64,000 nt of DNA from contig BQJE01000002.1 in the NCBI GenBank assembly GCA_021604545.1, positions 124,001-188,000 on the forward strand. Reading direction: 5' to 3'. A program made the position numbers and the translations under genes. Shown here piece after piece: positions 1 to 8,104 of this stretch. Under the pieces are notes generated by a model. That model worked only from the letters and a program-made list of their open reading frames with translations, made no database searches and had not been told where the DNA came from. The number at the start of each line of letters is the position of its first letter. The stretch's first letter is position 1. This DNA is from Micavibrio sp. GTDB lineage: Bacteria; Pseudomonadota; Alphaproteobacteria; Micavibrionales; Micavibrionaceae.

Positions 1-981
1 CGCCTCACGCATACACTGGAAGTAGCGCAGGTCACAAGAACACTGGCGCGCGCGCTGATGGTCAATGAGGATCTGGCGGAGAGTATCGCGCTGGCCCATG
101 ATCTGGGGCACACGCCTTTCGCCCATATCGGTGAGGAATTTCTCGATCTGGCGATGAAGGATTACGGAGGCTTTGATCACAATGATCAGTCGCTGCGTGT
201 GTTAACAACTTTGGAGCGGCGTTATACGGGGTGGGATGGTCTCAACATGAGTTGGGAAACGCTTGAAGGTGTGGTGAAGCATAACGGTCCTGTGGAAGGG
301 AAGCCACATATAGCAGCGGCGGCGTTGCAGGAACAAGTTGATCTTGGTTTGAATACGCATGCTTCACTCGAGGCGCAAGTCGCGGCCCTCTCTGATGATA
401 TCGCCTACAACAATCATGATGTCGAAGACGGTCTTCGCGCCGGGCTTTTTGATCTTGCTGATCTGGAGGCCGTGACATTGTTGCGCGAGTCTTTGAAAGT
501 CGTTCATGACACGCACAAGGATATCGCGCGGCGTTATGTTGTACAGGAAATGATCCGTGAAATGATTGGCGCGATGGTTGATGATGTTTTGGTTGAAACA
601 AAAAAACGCCTCACTAAGATTGATCCGCAAAGTGCCAATGATATTCGCGGTGCTGGTATTCAGATTGTCGCGTTCTCAGATGGTATGAAGAAGAAGGTCG
701 ATGAGCTGCGCGGGTTCCTGTTCGAGCGCATGTATAAGCATTACACGATGAACCGTATCCGGTTGAAGGTTGAGCGGATCGTTGGTGATCTGTTTCAAGC
801 TTTCCACAGGAATTATCAGGTGCTGCCTGACCATTGGCAAAGTCAGGTGGAAGAGGCCGGAGGACACGCGGATGAGGCTGTCAGAGCCAGAGTTATAGCC
901 GATTATGTCGCTGGAATGACGGATAGATATGCGATCCGCGAGCACGAGCGGCTTTTTGACCTTTACTGGGATTTACGCTAA
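1..981 (+). CDS. dgt: Deoxyguanosinetriphosphate triphosphohydrolase-like protein (5' truncated by window edge)
   Basis: The reading frame is open from base 1, so the true start lies outside the window; 326 residues are visible. It belongs to the HD-domain dNTP triphosphohydrolase family, which cleaves dNTPs to nucleoside and triphosphate in the cytoplasm. The first visible residues (RLTHTLEVAQV) and ALAHDLGHTPFAHIGE, with the metal-binding His-Asp pair near visible residue 33, are the family hallmark. The C-terminal part is typical of the shorter Dgt-like subfamily. In many alphaproteobacteria dgt is followed by argS; here the next gene is the SPOR protein, so argS must lie elsewhere. Confidence 0.93.
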   Translation, partial: RLTHTLEVAQVTRTLARALMVNEDLAESIALAHDLGHTPFAHIGEEFLDLAMKDYGGFDHNDQSLRVLTTLERRYTGWDGLNMSWETLEGVVKHNGPVEGKPHIAAAALQEQVDLGLNTHASLEAQVAALSDDIAYNNHDVEDGLRAGLFDLADLEAVTLLRESLKVVHDTHKDIARRYVVQEMIREMIGAMVDDVLVETKKRLTKIDPQSANDIRGAGIQIVAFSDGMKKKVDELRGFLFERMYKHYTMNRIRLKVERIVGDLFQAFHRNYQVLPDHWQSQVEEAGGHADEAVRARVIADYVAGMTDRYAIREHERLFDLYWDLR

Positions 982-1023
982 CACTAAGACTCGAATCAGC
1001 TCACTTGCAACTGCGTTTACGGG

Positions 1024-2082
1024 ATGGATATCATGGACCAAGGCCACCAATACCAAAATCAACAATACAGCTACGATCATTATGATCAGGCCCCGCAAGC
1101 TGGTGCCCAAAAACGTGGCCTCACGGAAAAAATATTTGGGGCAAGAGTTGCCGGGCAGCTAAAAAGTCCTTTGGCAGCAACCTGTATTCTACTTTTGGTC
1201 GGCCTTGGATTTGCTGCCGTGATTATGGCGAGCTATCCTGATTCTTCAGACGAAGGCGAAGCCGCGGTGCCGATTGTTCAGGCTGATGCGCGCCCGTTTA
1301 AAACTGCTCCGGATGAGCCCGGCGGTATGGATATCCCTTTCCGCGACAGCACGGTATTTGACACGGTGCGCAACGATGGAGAGGCGCCGATAGAAAATTT
1401 ATTGGCAAATGACACAGCAGAAGAAGCGATCGATAAGCTGGCGGCTTTTGAAGAGCAGGTGGAAGAGGCTGTTAAAGAAGATACCGAAGCTACGAAGGAT
1501 GGCGTAGAAGAAGCCGGCGATACAGTGCAGAGCACCGTTAAAATGGTCAAACAGGAAGTCGTAAAGATTCCGGCGGAAGAGCTGGCTAAACCCACTAAAG
1601 CCGCAGCCGCAGAACGCCCAGAGCTTCATACGCCGGGCGCTTCCCCCGATACAATTGCTTTTGTCCGTTCGGTTCTGGATGAAAAGGATGCTGATGCTGC
1701 AAAGGCGCCGGAGCAGGCGGTCGCCAATGCGGCGGCAGCGCAGGAAGCGGCTAAAACGACAACAGTCCAAGAGCTTGCCAGCATTGAACCGGCAGCTGGT
1801 GCAGCCGGTGGTGGCGTATCATCTGTTGCCGCGCCGGGCGATTATTTTGTGCAACTGGCCAGTGTGACATCACAAGGCGCAACAAAAGCCGAGTGGACAA
1901 AATTGAAGAAAAAATTTAATGCCGAATTGGGCGGGTTGGATTATTCCGTACAGGAAGCCAATCTCGGTGAGCGCGGCACTTATTACCGCATCCGCGTTGG
2001 GCCCTATAGCAAGGAGTACGCGAGCCAGCTCTGTGGCTCAATCAAGGCCCAAAAGCCGGGAGCATGTCTTGTCACGAAGTAA
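1024..2082 (+). CDS. SPOR-domain membrane protein
   Basis: A 352-aa protein with a Gln/Tyr-rich cytoplasmic N-terminus, one membrane segment at about residues 50-69 (ATCILLLVGLGFAAVIMA), a long acidic Ala/Glu-rich periplasmic linker, and a C-terminal SPOR domain at about 270-350 (begins DYFVQLASVTSQ, ends near YYRIRVGPYSKEYA). SPOR domains bind denuded glycan strands of septal peptidoglycan, so a cell-division or envelope role is likely. An internal ATG at 1033 is an alternative start. The gene precedes nagZ, another peptidoglycan gene, as it commonly does in alphaproteobacteria, and its end overlaps the proposed nagZ start by 14 nt. Confidence 0.88.
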   Translation: MDIMDQGHQYQNQQYSYDHYDQAPQAGAQKRGLTEKIFGARVAGQLKSPLAATCILLLVGLGFAAVIMASYPDSSDEGEAAVPIVQADARPFKTAPDEPGGMDIPFRDSTVFDTVRNDGEAPIENLLANDTAEEAIDKLAAFEEQVEEAVKEDTEATKDGVEEAGDTVQSTVKMVKQEVVKIPAEELAKPTKAAAAERPELHTPGASPDTIAFVRSVLDEKDADAAKAPEQAVANAAAAQEAAKTTTVQELASIEPAAGAAGGGVSSVAAPGDYFVQLASVTSQGATKAEWTKLKKKFNAELGGLDYSVQEANLGERGTYYRIRVGPYSKEYASQLCGSIKAQKPGACLVTK

Positions 2083-3070
2083 GCCCGAAGACGCGCTTGC
2101 TGTTATCTTTTCACTATCAGGGCCGGAGTTGACGGAAGCGGAAAGAGATTTCTTTCGCACGGCCAATCCGTTCGGTTTTATTCTTTTTGCCCGCAATTGT
2201 GAAAACCCCGAACAAGTCAGAAAACTCACCGATGATTTGCGTGAATGCGTTGGCCGCAAAGACTGTCCAATTCTGATCGATCAGGAAGGCGGACGGGTGC
2301 AACGCCTTTCTCCGCCGGAATGGCGTCAATATGAGCCGATGAAAACCTATGGTGACAAAGCCAAAGACGGTGATCTTTCTGGTGCAATTGAAACGATACG
2401 TTTCGTAACGCTGCAGATGGCGCAGGAGCTGGTTGAAGCGGGCGTTAATGTCAACTGTGCGCCGGTAATGGATGTTCTCTGTGGAGAAACCGATGAGGTC
2501 ATCGGCGATCGCGCTTTTTCAGATGACCCGCAAATCGTTGCGCAACTGGGCCTGGCAATGTGTCGGGCTTATCTGACCGCCGGGATTACGCCGGTGGTCA
2601 AACATATTCCCGGTCATGGCCGGGCGGCCTGTGATTCCCACAAAGAATTGCCGGTGGTTGATGCGCCGCTCGCGGCGATGTTGCACATGGATTTTGAGCC
2701 CTTTAAGGAAATTGCTGCGTCCGATCTGGCCGATGGGGTCTGGGGTATGACCGCGCATGTGGTTTATTCCGAGATTGACCCTGATCGCCCGGTGTCCGTT
2801 TCGCAGGGCGTGATCAGTAATATTATCCGTGGCACGATGCGTTTTGAGGGGTTTTTGCTGAGTGATGATCTTGATATGGAGGCTTTGGCGGGCTTCGGTG
2901 ATATCCCCGAAAGGGCGCTGGCGGTGCTGGCGGCAGGGTGCGATTGTGCCCTTTATTGCGCCGGAAATCTCGAAATAATGGAGAAAATAGCCGAATCTGT
3001 GCCTAAATTGAGCCCAAAAGCGCTACAACGCTTGCAAAAGGCCGAGGAATTTCGGAAAGTGTCGGCATGA
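2069..3070 (+). CDS. nagZ: Beta-N-acetylhexosaminidase NagZ (glycoside hydrolase family 3)
   Basis: Cytoplasmic enzyme of peptidoglycan recycling that removes N-acetylglucosamine from anhydro-muropeptides. The family signature KHIPGHGRAACDSHKELP is intact and carries the conserved Asp-His pair; LIDQEGGRVQRL is the usual substrate-site segment. The frame is open further upstream, but that extension lies inside the SPOR gene. The TTG at 2069, preceded by GGGAG with a 6-nt gap, gives 333 aa, the normal NagZ length, so it is preferred. The stop overlaps the scpA start as ATGA, which implies translational coupling. Confidence 0.92.
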   Translation: MSRSKPEDALAVIFSLSGPELTEAERDFFRTANPFGFILFARNCENPEQVRKLTDDLRECVGRKDCPILIDQEGGRVQRLSPPEWRQYEPMKTYGDKAKDGDLSGAIETIRFVTLQMAQELVEAGVNVNCAPVMDVLCGETDEVIGDRAFSDDPQIVAQLGLAMCRAYLTAGITPVVKHIPGHGRAACDSHKELPVVDAPLAAMLHMDFEPFKEIAASDLADGVWGMTAHVVYSEIDPDRPVSVSQGVISNIIRGTMRFEGFLLSDDLDMEALAGFGDIPERALAVLAAGCDCALYCAGNLEIMEKIAESVPKLSPKALQRLQKAEEFRKVSA

Positions 3071-3912
3071 ACCAGGCCGCAGAATTCGCAGAAGACCCGC
3101 CGCGCAGCGAGATCGCCCCCACGATTGATGAGGCGGATAAGCTGCTGCTCGACATTGACGGCTTCGAAGGGCCGATCGATGTGCTGTTGGAGCTGGCGCG
3201 CAATCAAAAAGTTGATATTACCAAAATCTCAATCCTGCAGCTGGCGCGGCAATATCTTGGTTTTATCGAGCGCGCCAAGACACACAATCTTGAACTGGCG
3301 GCAGAATATCTGGTGATGGCGGCATGGCTCGCTTATCTGAAATCGCGCCTGTTATTGCCGCGTCAGGACGATGACGAGGAATACAGCGCCGAGGAAATGG
3401 CCGAAGCCTTGCAATTCCAGCTCCGCCGTTTGCAGGCGATGCAGGAGCATGCACAAAAACTTATGAGCTTGCCGCAACTGGGCCAGCAAATTTTCCCGCG
3501 TGGCATGCCCGAGGGTTTGCAAACCATCACCGACACCGCGTGGGATGTGACGCTTTATGATATGCTGAAATCCTATGGTGATATTCATCGCCGCAAGGAT
3601 GACAGTAGCTATGATCTGCCGGAATATAATTTAATGTCGACCGAGGATGCGCTGCACCGTTTGACGCGGATGCTGGGTTCTCTGCCGAAAAAAGGAATAC
3701 AAAGTGTCTGGACGACACTCGAGAGTTTTATGCCCGACGGCATCAAAGACAAGCTGTTTGGCCGTTCGGCGATTGCTTCGACCTTGACAGCGGGGCTGGA
3801 ACTCGCCAAACAGGGTAAGCTTGAGATAAAGCAGGACGGGCTGTTCCGTCCGATTTATTTGCGGGCTGTCGGCGACGTTTCCGGGGATGTTGTGGGAGAA
3901 ACCAATGAGTGA
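3067..3912 (+). CDS. scpA: Segregation and condensation protein A
   Basis: ScpA is the kleisin subunit of the SMC-ScpAB condensin that compacts and segregates the chromosome. The N-terminal segment FEGPIDVLLELARNQKVDI, which contacts the SMC neck, and the following AAEYLVMAAWLAYLKSRLLL are characteristic. The C-terminal winged-helix part lies at about 200-270. At 281 aa it is of normal length. The ATG overlaps the nagZ stop and the gene end overlaps scpB, so nagZ-scpA-scpB is one translationally coupled block. Confidence 0.95.
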   Translation: MNQAAEFAEDPPRSEIAPTIDEADKLLLDIDGFEGPIDVLLELARNQKVDITKISILQLARQYLGFIERAKTHNLELAAEYLVMAAWLAYLKSRLLLPRQDDDEEYSAEEMAEALQFQLRRLQAMQEHAQKLMSLPQLGQQIFPRGMPEGLQTITDTAWDVTLYDMLKSYGDIHRRKDDSSYDLPEYNLMSTEDALHRLTRMLGSLPKKGIQSVWTTLESFMPDGIKDKLFGRSAIASTLTAGLELAKQGKLEIKQDGLFRPIYLRAVGDVSGDVVGETNE

Positions 3913-4636
3913 TAATATCCGTTTACTGGAAGCCTTGCTTTTTGCCAGCGCTGAACCGCTGACAACCAAGGTGATGTATGAGCGCATGCCCGATGGTGCC
4001 GATGTCGGCGGGCTGCTGATGAAATTGCAGGAAGAATACAAAGAGCGCGGTGTGAACCTTGTGCAGATGGATGGGCTATGGGCGTTCCGTACGGCAGAAG
4101 ATCTTGGTGATTTACTGAAATTAGAGCGCAAAGTGAAGAAAAAGCTTTCGCGTGCGGCCATGGAAACGCTGGCGATTATCGCCTATCACCAGCCAATCAC
4201 GCGGGCAGAGATTGAAAACATCAGAGGTGTTGCCACGCATCGCGGCACGCTTGATATGTTGATGGAACAGGAATGGATCAAGCCGGGCCGCAGGCGTGAT
4301 ACGCCGGGGCGGCCTTTGACCTGGGTGAGCACGGCAGGGTTTTTGGATCAGTTCAGCCTGGAGGCGCTTACCGATCTGCCGGGGTTGGATGATTTGAAGG
4401 CTTCTGGTCTTTTGGATCGTCGTCCGGCAATTGAAGCGATTCCAAGCTCTGATGACCTGTTTGATGGACAGGAAGACGAAGAAGATGTAGAAGAAGCGGA
4501 AGACGAAGACGAAGAGGATGATGATGCTTTTGAGGAGGATGCTCAGGAAGAATCTGGGGAAGACTCTGAAGAAGATTTCGAGGAAGAGAACGATAACGAA
4601 AACCTCGAAGAGGAAGAAGAAAGAGAGATAGCTTAG
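3905..4636 (+). CDS. scpB: Segregation and condensation protein B with acidic tail
   Basis: ScpB is the winged-helix partner that dimerises on ScpA in the SMC complex. LLEALLFASAEPL at the N-terminus and ETLAIIAYHQPITRAEIE near the middle are diagnostic. The ATG at 3905 overlaps the scpA stop; an in-frame ATG at 3887 lies inside scpA and is less likely. Of 243 residues, roughly the last 60 form a low-complexity tail of almost only Glu and Asp. Acidic tails occur on some alphaproteobacterial ScpB proteins, but this one is unusually long and pure. Confidence 0.95.
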   Translation: MSDNIRLLEALLFASAEPLTTKVMYERMPDGADVGGLLMKLQEEYKERGVNLVQMDGLWAFRTAEDLGDLLKLERKVKKKLSRAAMETLAIIAYHQPITRAEIENIRGVATHRGTLDMLMEQEWIKPGRRRDTPGRPLTWVSTAGFLDQFSLEALTDLPGLDDLKASGLLDRRPAIEAIPSSDDLFDGQEDEEDVEEAEDEDEEDDDAFEEDAQEESGEDSEEDFEEENDNENLEEEEEREIA

Positions 4637-4638
4637 TT

Positions 4639-4818
4639 ATGGCCCCAGGCCCAATACAAATTTTAGTCGTTATATTGCTGCTGCTTTTGCTGTTTGGTGC
4701 CAGCCGCGTGCCGGGCATCATGGAAAATCTCGCCAAAGGCGTGAAAAGCTTCAAGAAGGGCCTGAAGGATGATGATGATCCCAAAGCCGTTTCCGATGAA
4801 ACCAAAGACGACAATTAA
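4639..4818 (+). CDS. tatA: Sec-independent protein translocase subunit TatA
   Basis: A 59-residue protein. It begins MAPGPIQILVVILLLLLLF, a single hydrophobic N-terminal helix, followed by the FGASRVPGIMENLAKG amphipathic-helix region with the conserved Phe-Gly hinge, and ends in a charged Asp/Lys tail. TatA oligomers form the pore for folded Tat substrates at the inner membrane. It sits 2 nt after scpB and 17 nt before tatB, the standard alphaproteobacterial order. The short tail makes it one of the smaller TatA proteins. Confidence 0.93.
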   Translation: MAPGPIQILVVILLLLLLFGASRVPGIMENLAKGVKSFKKGLKDDDDPKAVSDETKDDN

Positions 4819-4835
4819 CCCCGTTAGAAAACCCT

Positions 4836-5123
4836 ATGCTTGATTTTGGCTTGCCGGAATTGCTGATGATTATGGCCGTGGCCGTGCTGGTCATCGGTCC
4901 GAACGAGATTCCCGGTTTGATGCGCGGGCTTGGCCGGGTTGTGCGCCGCCTGCAATATATCCGCTACGCCTTTTCACAACAGTTTGAAGAATTCATGACA
5001 GAGTCCGATCTAAGTGATATCCGCAAGCAGGTCAATTTCGAGGAAAAGAATTTTGATGAAGAAGCCGCGGATGAAGAAATTATGAAGCCAATAGAGGAAA
5101 AAGCGGATGGCACCGATGGCTGA
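4836..5123 (+). CDS. tatB: Sec-independent protein translocase subunit TatB
   Basis: A 95-aa protein with the TatB pattern: LDFGLPELLMIMAVAVLVIG, a membrane helix preceded by a conserved Glu, then the PNEIPGLMRGLGRVVRR amphipathic segment and an acidic tail. TatB works with TatC as the receptor for twin-arginine signal peptides. Its last 17 nt overlap the tatC start, so the three tat genes are co-translated. Confidence 0.94.
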   Translation: MLDFGLPELLMIMAVAVLVIGPNEIPGLMRGLGRVVRRLQYIRYAFSQQFEEFMTESDLSDIRKQVNFEEKNFDEEAADEEIMKPIEEKADGTDG

Positions 5124-5889
5124 GGAACAAACCAAGGAAGCCAAGCCCCTCACCGGGCATCTGATAGAGCTGCGCCAGCGTTTGCTCTGGGCCGTCGGCG
5201 CGATGGTGATTGGCACGGCGGCGTGCTTTGCCTTTGTCGATGAAATTTACGGCTTTCTCGTGCAGCCGCTGGCCGATGCGATGGCGCCGGGGGATTCACA
5301 GAGGCTCATTTACACGGGCCTGACCGAAGCGTTTTTCACTTATATTAAGGTCGCGTTTTTTGCTGGGATATTTTTGACCTTCCCGATTTTACTCTCGCAG
5401 GTTTGGTTGTTCATCGCGCCGGGGCTATACAAAAAAGAACGCAAAGCATTCCTGCCGTTCCTTATCGCAACGCCGATCCTGTTTTTCCTTGGCGGTGCGG
5501 TGGTGTATTTCATTGTGCTGCCGATGGCCTGGCCGTTCTTCCTCAGCTTCCAAAGCACAGGCGCCGAAACGGCTTTGCCGATTCAGCTCGAGGCGCGGGT
5601 CAGCGAATATCTTGATCTCATTATGACGCTGATCTTTGCGTTCGGTTTGTGTTTCCAGCTCCCCGTGCTGCTCACGCTTATGGGCCGCGCCGGTCTGATC
5701 ACCGCCGAAGGACTAAAGAAGGGTCGAAAATACGCGATCATTATCACCTTTGTTGTGGCTGCCTTTCTCACACCGCCGGATGTGATTAGCCAAATCCTGC
5801 TGGCTGTGCCAATATTGGGACTGTATGAAGTTTCAATTCTTTTGATCCGCAGCAGTTCCAAAAATGTCCAAACACCAGACCCCGCTTGA
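5107..5889 (+). CDS. tatC: Sec-independent protein translocase subunit TatC
   Basis: A polytopic inner-membrane protein with six predicted membrane helices. TGHLIELRQRLLWAVGAM is the conserved first cytoplasmic loop and helix 1 start; the FIAPGLYKKERK loop and the TPPDVISQILLAVPILGLYE C-terminal stretch are TatC hallmarks. TatC binds the twin-arginine motif and recruits TatA. Starts at 5107 and 5116 are both possible. The end overlaps the zapE start by 26 nt. serS, often next to tatC in this class, is not here. Confidence 0.96.
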   Translation: MAPMAEEQTKEAKPLTGHLIELRQRLLWAVGAMVIGTAACFAFVDEIYGFLVQPLADAMAPGDSQRLIYTGLTEAFFTYIKVAFFAGIFLTFPILLSQVWLFIAPGLYKKERKAFLPFLIATPILFFLGGAVVYFIVLPMAWPFFLSFQSTGAETALPIQLEARVSEYLDLIMTLIFAFGLCFQLPVLLTLMGRAGLITAEGLKKGRKYAIIITFVVAAFLTPPDVISQILLAVPILGLYEVSILLIRSSSKNVQTPDPA

Positions 5890-6991
5890 GCTTTACCAAG
5901 AACGTATCAAAGACGGTGCGCTGAATCCTGACCCAGTTCAGAAGGCTGCGGTAGCGTCGCTGCAGCGCCTCTACGGCGAATTGATAAAAGCCCACGAAGA
6001 TCAGCCCAAGAATTTATTTGAAAAAATCACCGGGCTGGTACGGCGGAGCAAAGACGCGCCGAAGGGTGTTTATATGCATGGCGGTGTTGGGCGTGGAAAA
6101 TCGATGGTCATGGATATGTTCTATGATTGCCTGCCGGATGACATGCACAAGACCCGTATTCATTTCCATGCCTTTATGATTGACGTTCATGATTATATGC
6201 ATTCGCGGCGCAAGGATGAGAGCGTTAATGAAGATATGGACTCGGCGCTGCCTGCATTGGCGGAGCGTATTGCCGAGCGTTCGCGCATTTTATGCTTTGA
6301 TGAATTTCATGTCACCGATGTCGCCGATGCGATGATATTGGGGAGGCTGTTTACCGCACTGTTTGAACTTGATGTGGTGGTGGTTGCGACGACCAACTGG
6401 GAGCCTGACCGGCTGTACGAAGGCGGGTTACAGCGTGAACGCTTTTTGCCATTTATTCAATTGCTTAAGGATAAACTTGAGATTGTACATCTCGATAGCC
6501 CGACAGATTACCGTGCGCAATGTCTGCGGGAAGAGGGAACGTATTTTTATCCGTTGGGCAGTGAGACGCGGCGTCAGGCCAATGGCGTTTTTAATACCCT
6601 CACGGATAACATGTTGCCCGAAGAAGATGAGATCGAAGTCAAAGGGCGCACGATAAAAGTTGAAGCCACAGCCAAAAATGTCGCGCGTTTTTCTTTTGCA
6701 CAATTATGCGAACAGCCACATGGGGCGGAAGATTATCTGGAGATTGCTAAAAAATACCCAACCATATTTCTCGAAGGTGTGCCGAAGCTGGGTTATGACC
6801 GGCGCAACGAAGCCAAGCGTTTGATGATTTTGATCGATGCGTTGTATGAAAGTGGCACCAAGCTAGTGGTCACCGCCGACGCACCACCGGATAAGCTCTA
6901 TCAGGGCCACGACCACGGTTTTGAGTTCCAGCGCACAGTTTCGCGCTTACTGGAGATGCAAAGCGCCAAATACCTAGAAAAATCACCCTAA
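5864..6991 (+). CDS. zapE: Cell division protein ZapE (AFG1-like AAA ATPase)
   Basis: A 375-aa P-loop ATPase of the AFG1/ZapE family, which acts on the Z-ring during constriction and has a mitochondrial homologue in protein quality control. The Walker A motif MHGGVGRGKS lies at residues 71-80 and Walker B ILCFDEFHV near 143; the usual PTDYR segment is also present. zapE often sits directly before mdh in alphaproteobacteria; here two extra genes (7058 and 8105) intervene. The start lies inside the end of tatC. Confidence 0.93.
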   Translation: MSKHQTPLELYQERIKDGALNPDPVQKAAVASLQRLYGELIKAHEDQPKNLFEKITGLVRRSKDAPKGVYMHGGVGRGKSMVMDMFYDCLPDDMHKTRIHFHAFMIDVHDYMHSRRKDESVNEDMDSALPALAERIAERSRILCFDEFHVTDVADAMILGRLFTALFELDVVVVATTNWEPDRLYEGGLQRERFLPFIQLLKDKLEIVHLDSPTDYRAQCLREEGTYFYPLGSETRRQANGVFNTLTDNMLPEEDEIEVKGRTIKVEATAKNVARFSFAQLCEQPHGAEDYLEIAKKYPTIFLEGVPKLGYDRRNEAKRLMILIDALYESGTKLVVTADAPPDKLYQGHDHGFEFQRTVSRLLEMQSAKYLEKSP

Positions 6992-7057
6992 ATTACATAT
7001 TGCCTTTTCATAAACATCCGTGCTACAAAGCGGTTTGTTTAATAGGGAATGCATGTA

Positions 7058-7987
7058 ATGGATATTGCCAGTCGCCTAAAAGATAGCCGCTTTGATCCTT
7101 TTTTGAGTTCAAAAAAAGTTGTTAAAGCCATTAGTGTTGAAATTGCCAGGGATAGTCTTGGACGTTTGATCGCTGCTATAAAAGAAAAGAAATCTGGATC
7201 TAATCCTTCTGTGCTTATGGAACAGATAAAAGAAAAACTCCGCCGCCTGCGGCCTGAGCGTGATCGCATAGAAGCAAGACTGCTGAATATTTTTCAAAAA
7301 TCGAACATTAATTATCTTGGTCAGCTTGCAACGCTTAAAGATAATGAAATGTTTGAAAACGGTAATCCGATAGACAAGAATTTGGCAGATTTGATAAGAA
7401 AAGCGGTTCACCGTTTTGGAGGTGGTTTAATTCAAGGGGTCGTTAGGGATGAGTTGAAAAGTCAGGTGGGCGCTAGGCCGGAAGGCCGGGGAACTGGCTA
7501 TCTTGCGCAAAAATTTGATAAAAATGAAATGGAAGCAATTAGGCTGCAAGAATTAGCTTATAAGGTTTTCTGTGCTCATAAAGTTAAAGAAAGAATTGTT
7601 AACCGGCAGCCGGAGTCACGGTTTTTTTACGTTGTTTTGGATAAAAAAATTATTGCCGAACATAGAGCTGATTTTGTTCAGAAGCGCTTGCATCAGGAAG
7701 GGGACATCAATGAATCTCTCAATAAAATTCCTGAACTAAGGTATGCTTTGGCTAAGAAATTTAAATTTGCTCATAATGCACTTCACACAATCCCGGAAAG
7801 TGGTGCGGGTGAAGTTCAAGAGAAGTCTTCAAGGGGCCATCACGTAGAATTAACCCCCGAGGGTTTGGAGGCATTTAAAATATATTCACCTCTTACCCGT
7901 ACTGCTATTATAGCGGAAATGCAGCGCGGTTTATTGGATGCTGTTGAAGATGCCATTCCAAGGATTCCAGGTCCCTCCCAGGGCTAA
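7058..7987 (+). CDS. Hypothetical protein, no recognised family
   Basis: A 309-aa, Lys/Arg/Glu-rich, mostly helical protein without a signal peptide or clear membrane segment. I do not recognise a domain. The ATG at 7058 is preferred over 7049 because AGGG (7044-7047) directly abuts 7049 but is about 10 nt from 7058. The gene is visibly more AT-rich than zapE and mdh, which suggests acquisition. A weak -35/-10 pair (TTGCCT and CTACAA, 17 nt apart) can be drawn in the 66-nt gap upstream. A hairpin follows the stop. Confidence 0.75.
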   Translation: MDIASRLKDSRFDPFLSSKKVVKAISVEIARDSLGRLIAAIKEKKSGSNPSVLMEQIKEKLRRLRPERDRIEARLLNIFQKSNINYLGQLATLKDNEMFENGNPIDKNLADLIRKAVHRFGGGLIQGVVRDELKSQVGARPEGRGTGYLAQKFDKNEMEAIRLQELAYKVFCAHKVKERIVNRQPESRFFYVVLDKKIIAEHRADFVQKRLHQEGDINESLNKIPELRYALAKKFKFAHNALHTIPESGAGEVQEKSSRGHHVELTPEGLEAFKIYSPLTRTAIIAEMQRGLLDAVEDAIPRIPGPSQG

Positions 7988-7988
7988 A

Positions 7989-8007
7989 CCCGGCGATAAT
8001 TGCCGGG
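7989..8007 (+). terminator. Hairpin after the 7058 gene, possible terminator
   Basis: CCCGGC (7989-7994) pairs with GCCGGG (8002-8007) around a 7-nt loop, just after the stop codon. It is followed by GGTGTTATTT, a poor T-tract, so termination strength is uncertain. Confidence 0.5.
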
Positions 8008-8104
8008 GGTGTTATTTACCCTTTAAACATCCTCAAAAACCTTTATTCTAAAGGCTGTTTCGGGCCGTTCTTGGCACAATTATCGCATGGAAATATAGCA
8101 ATAA

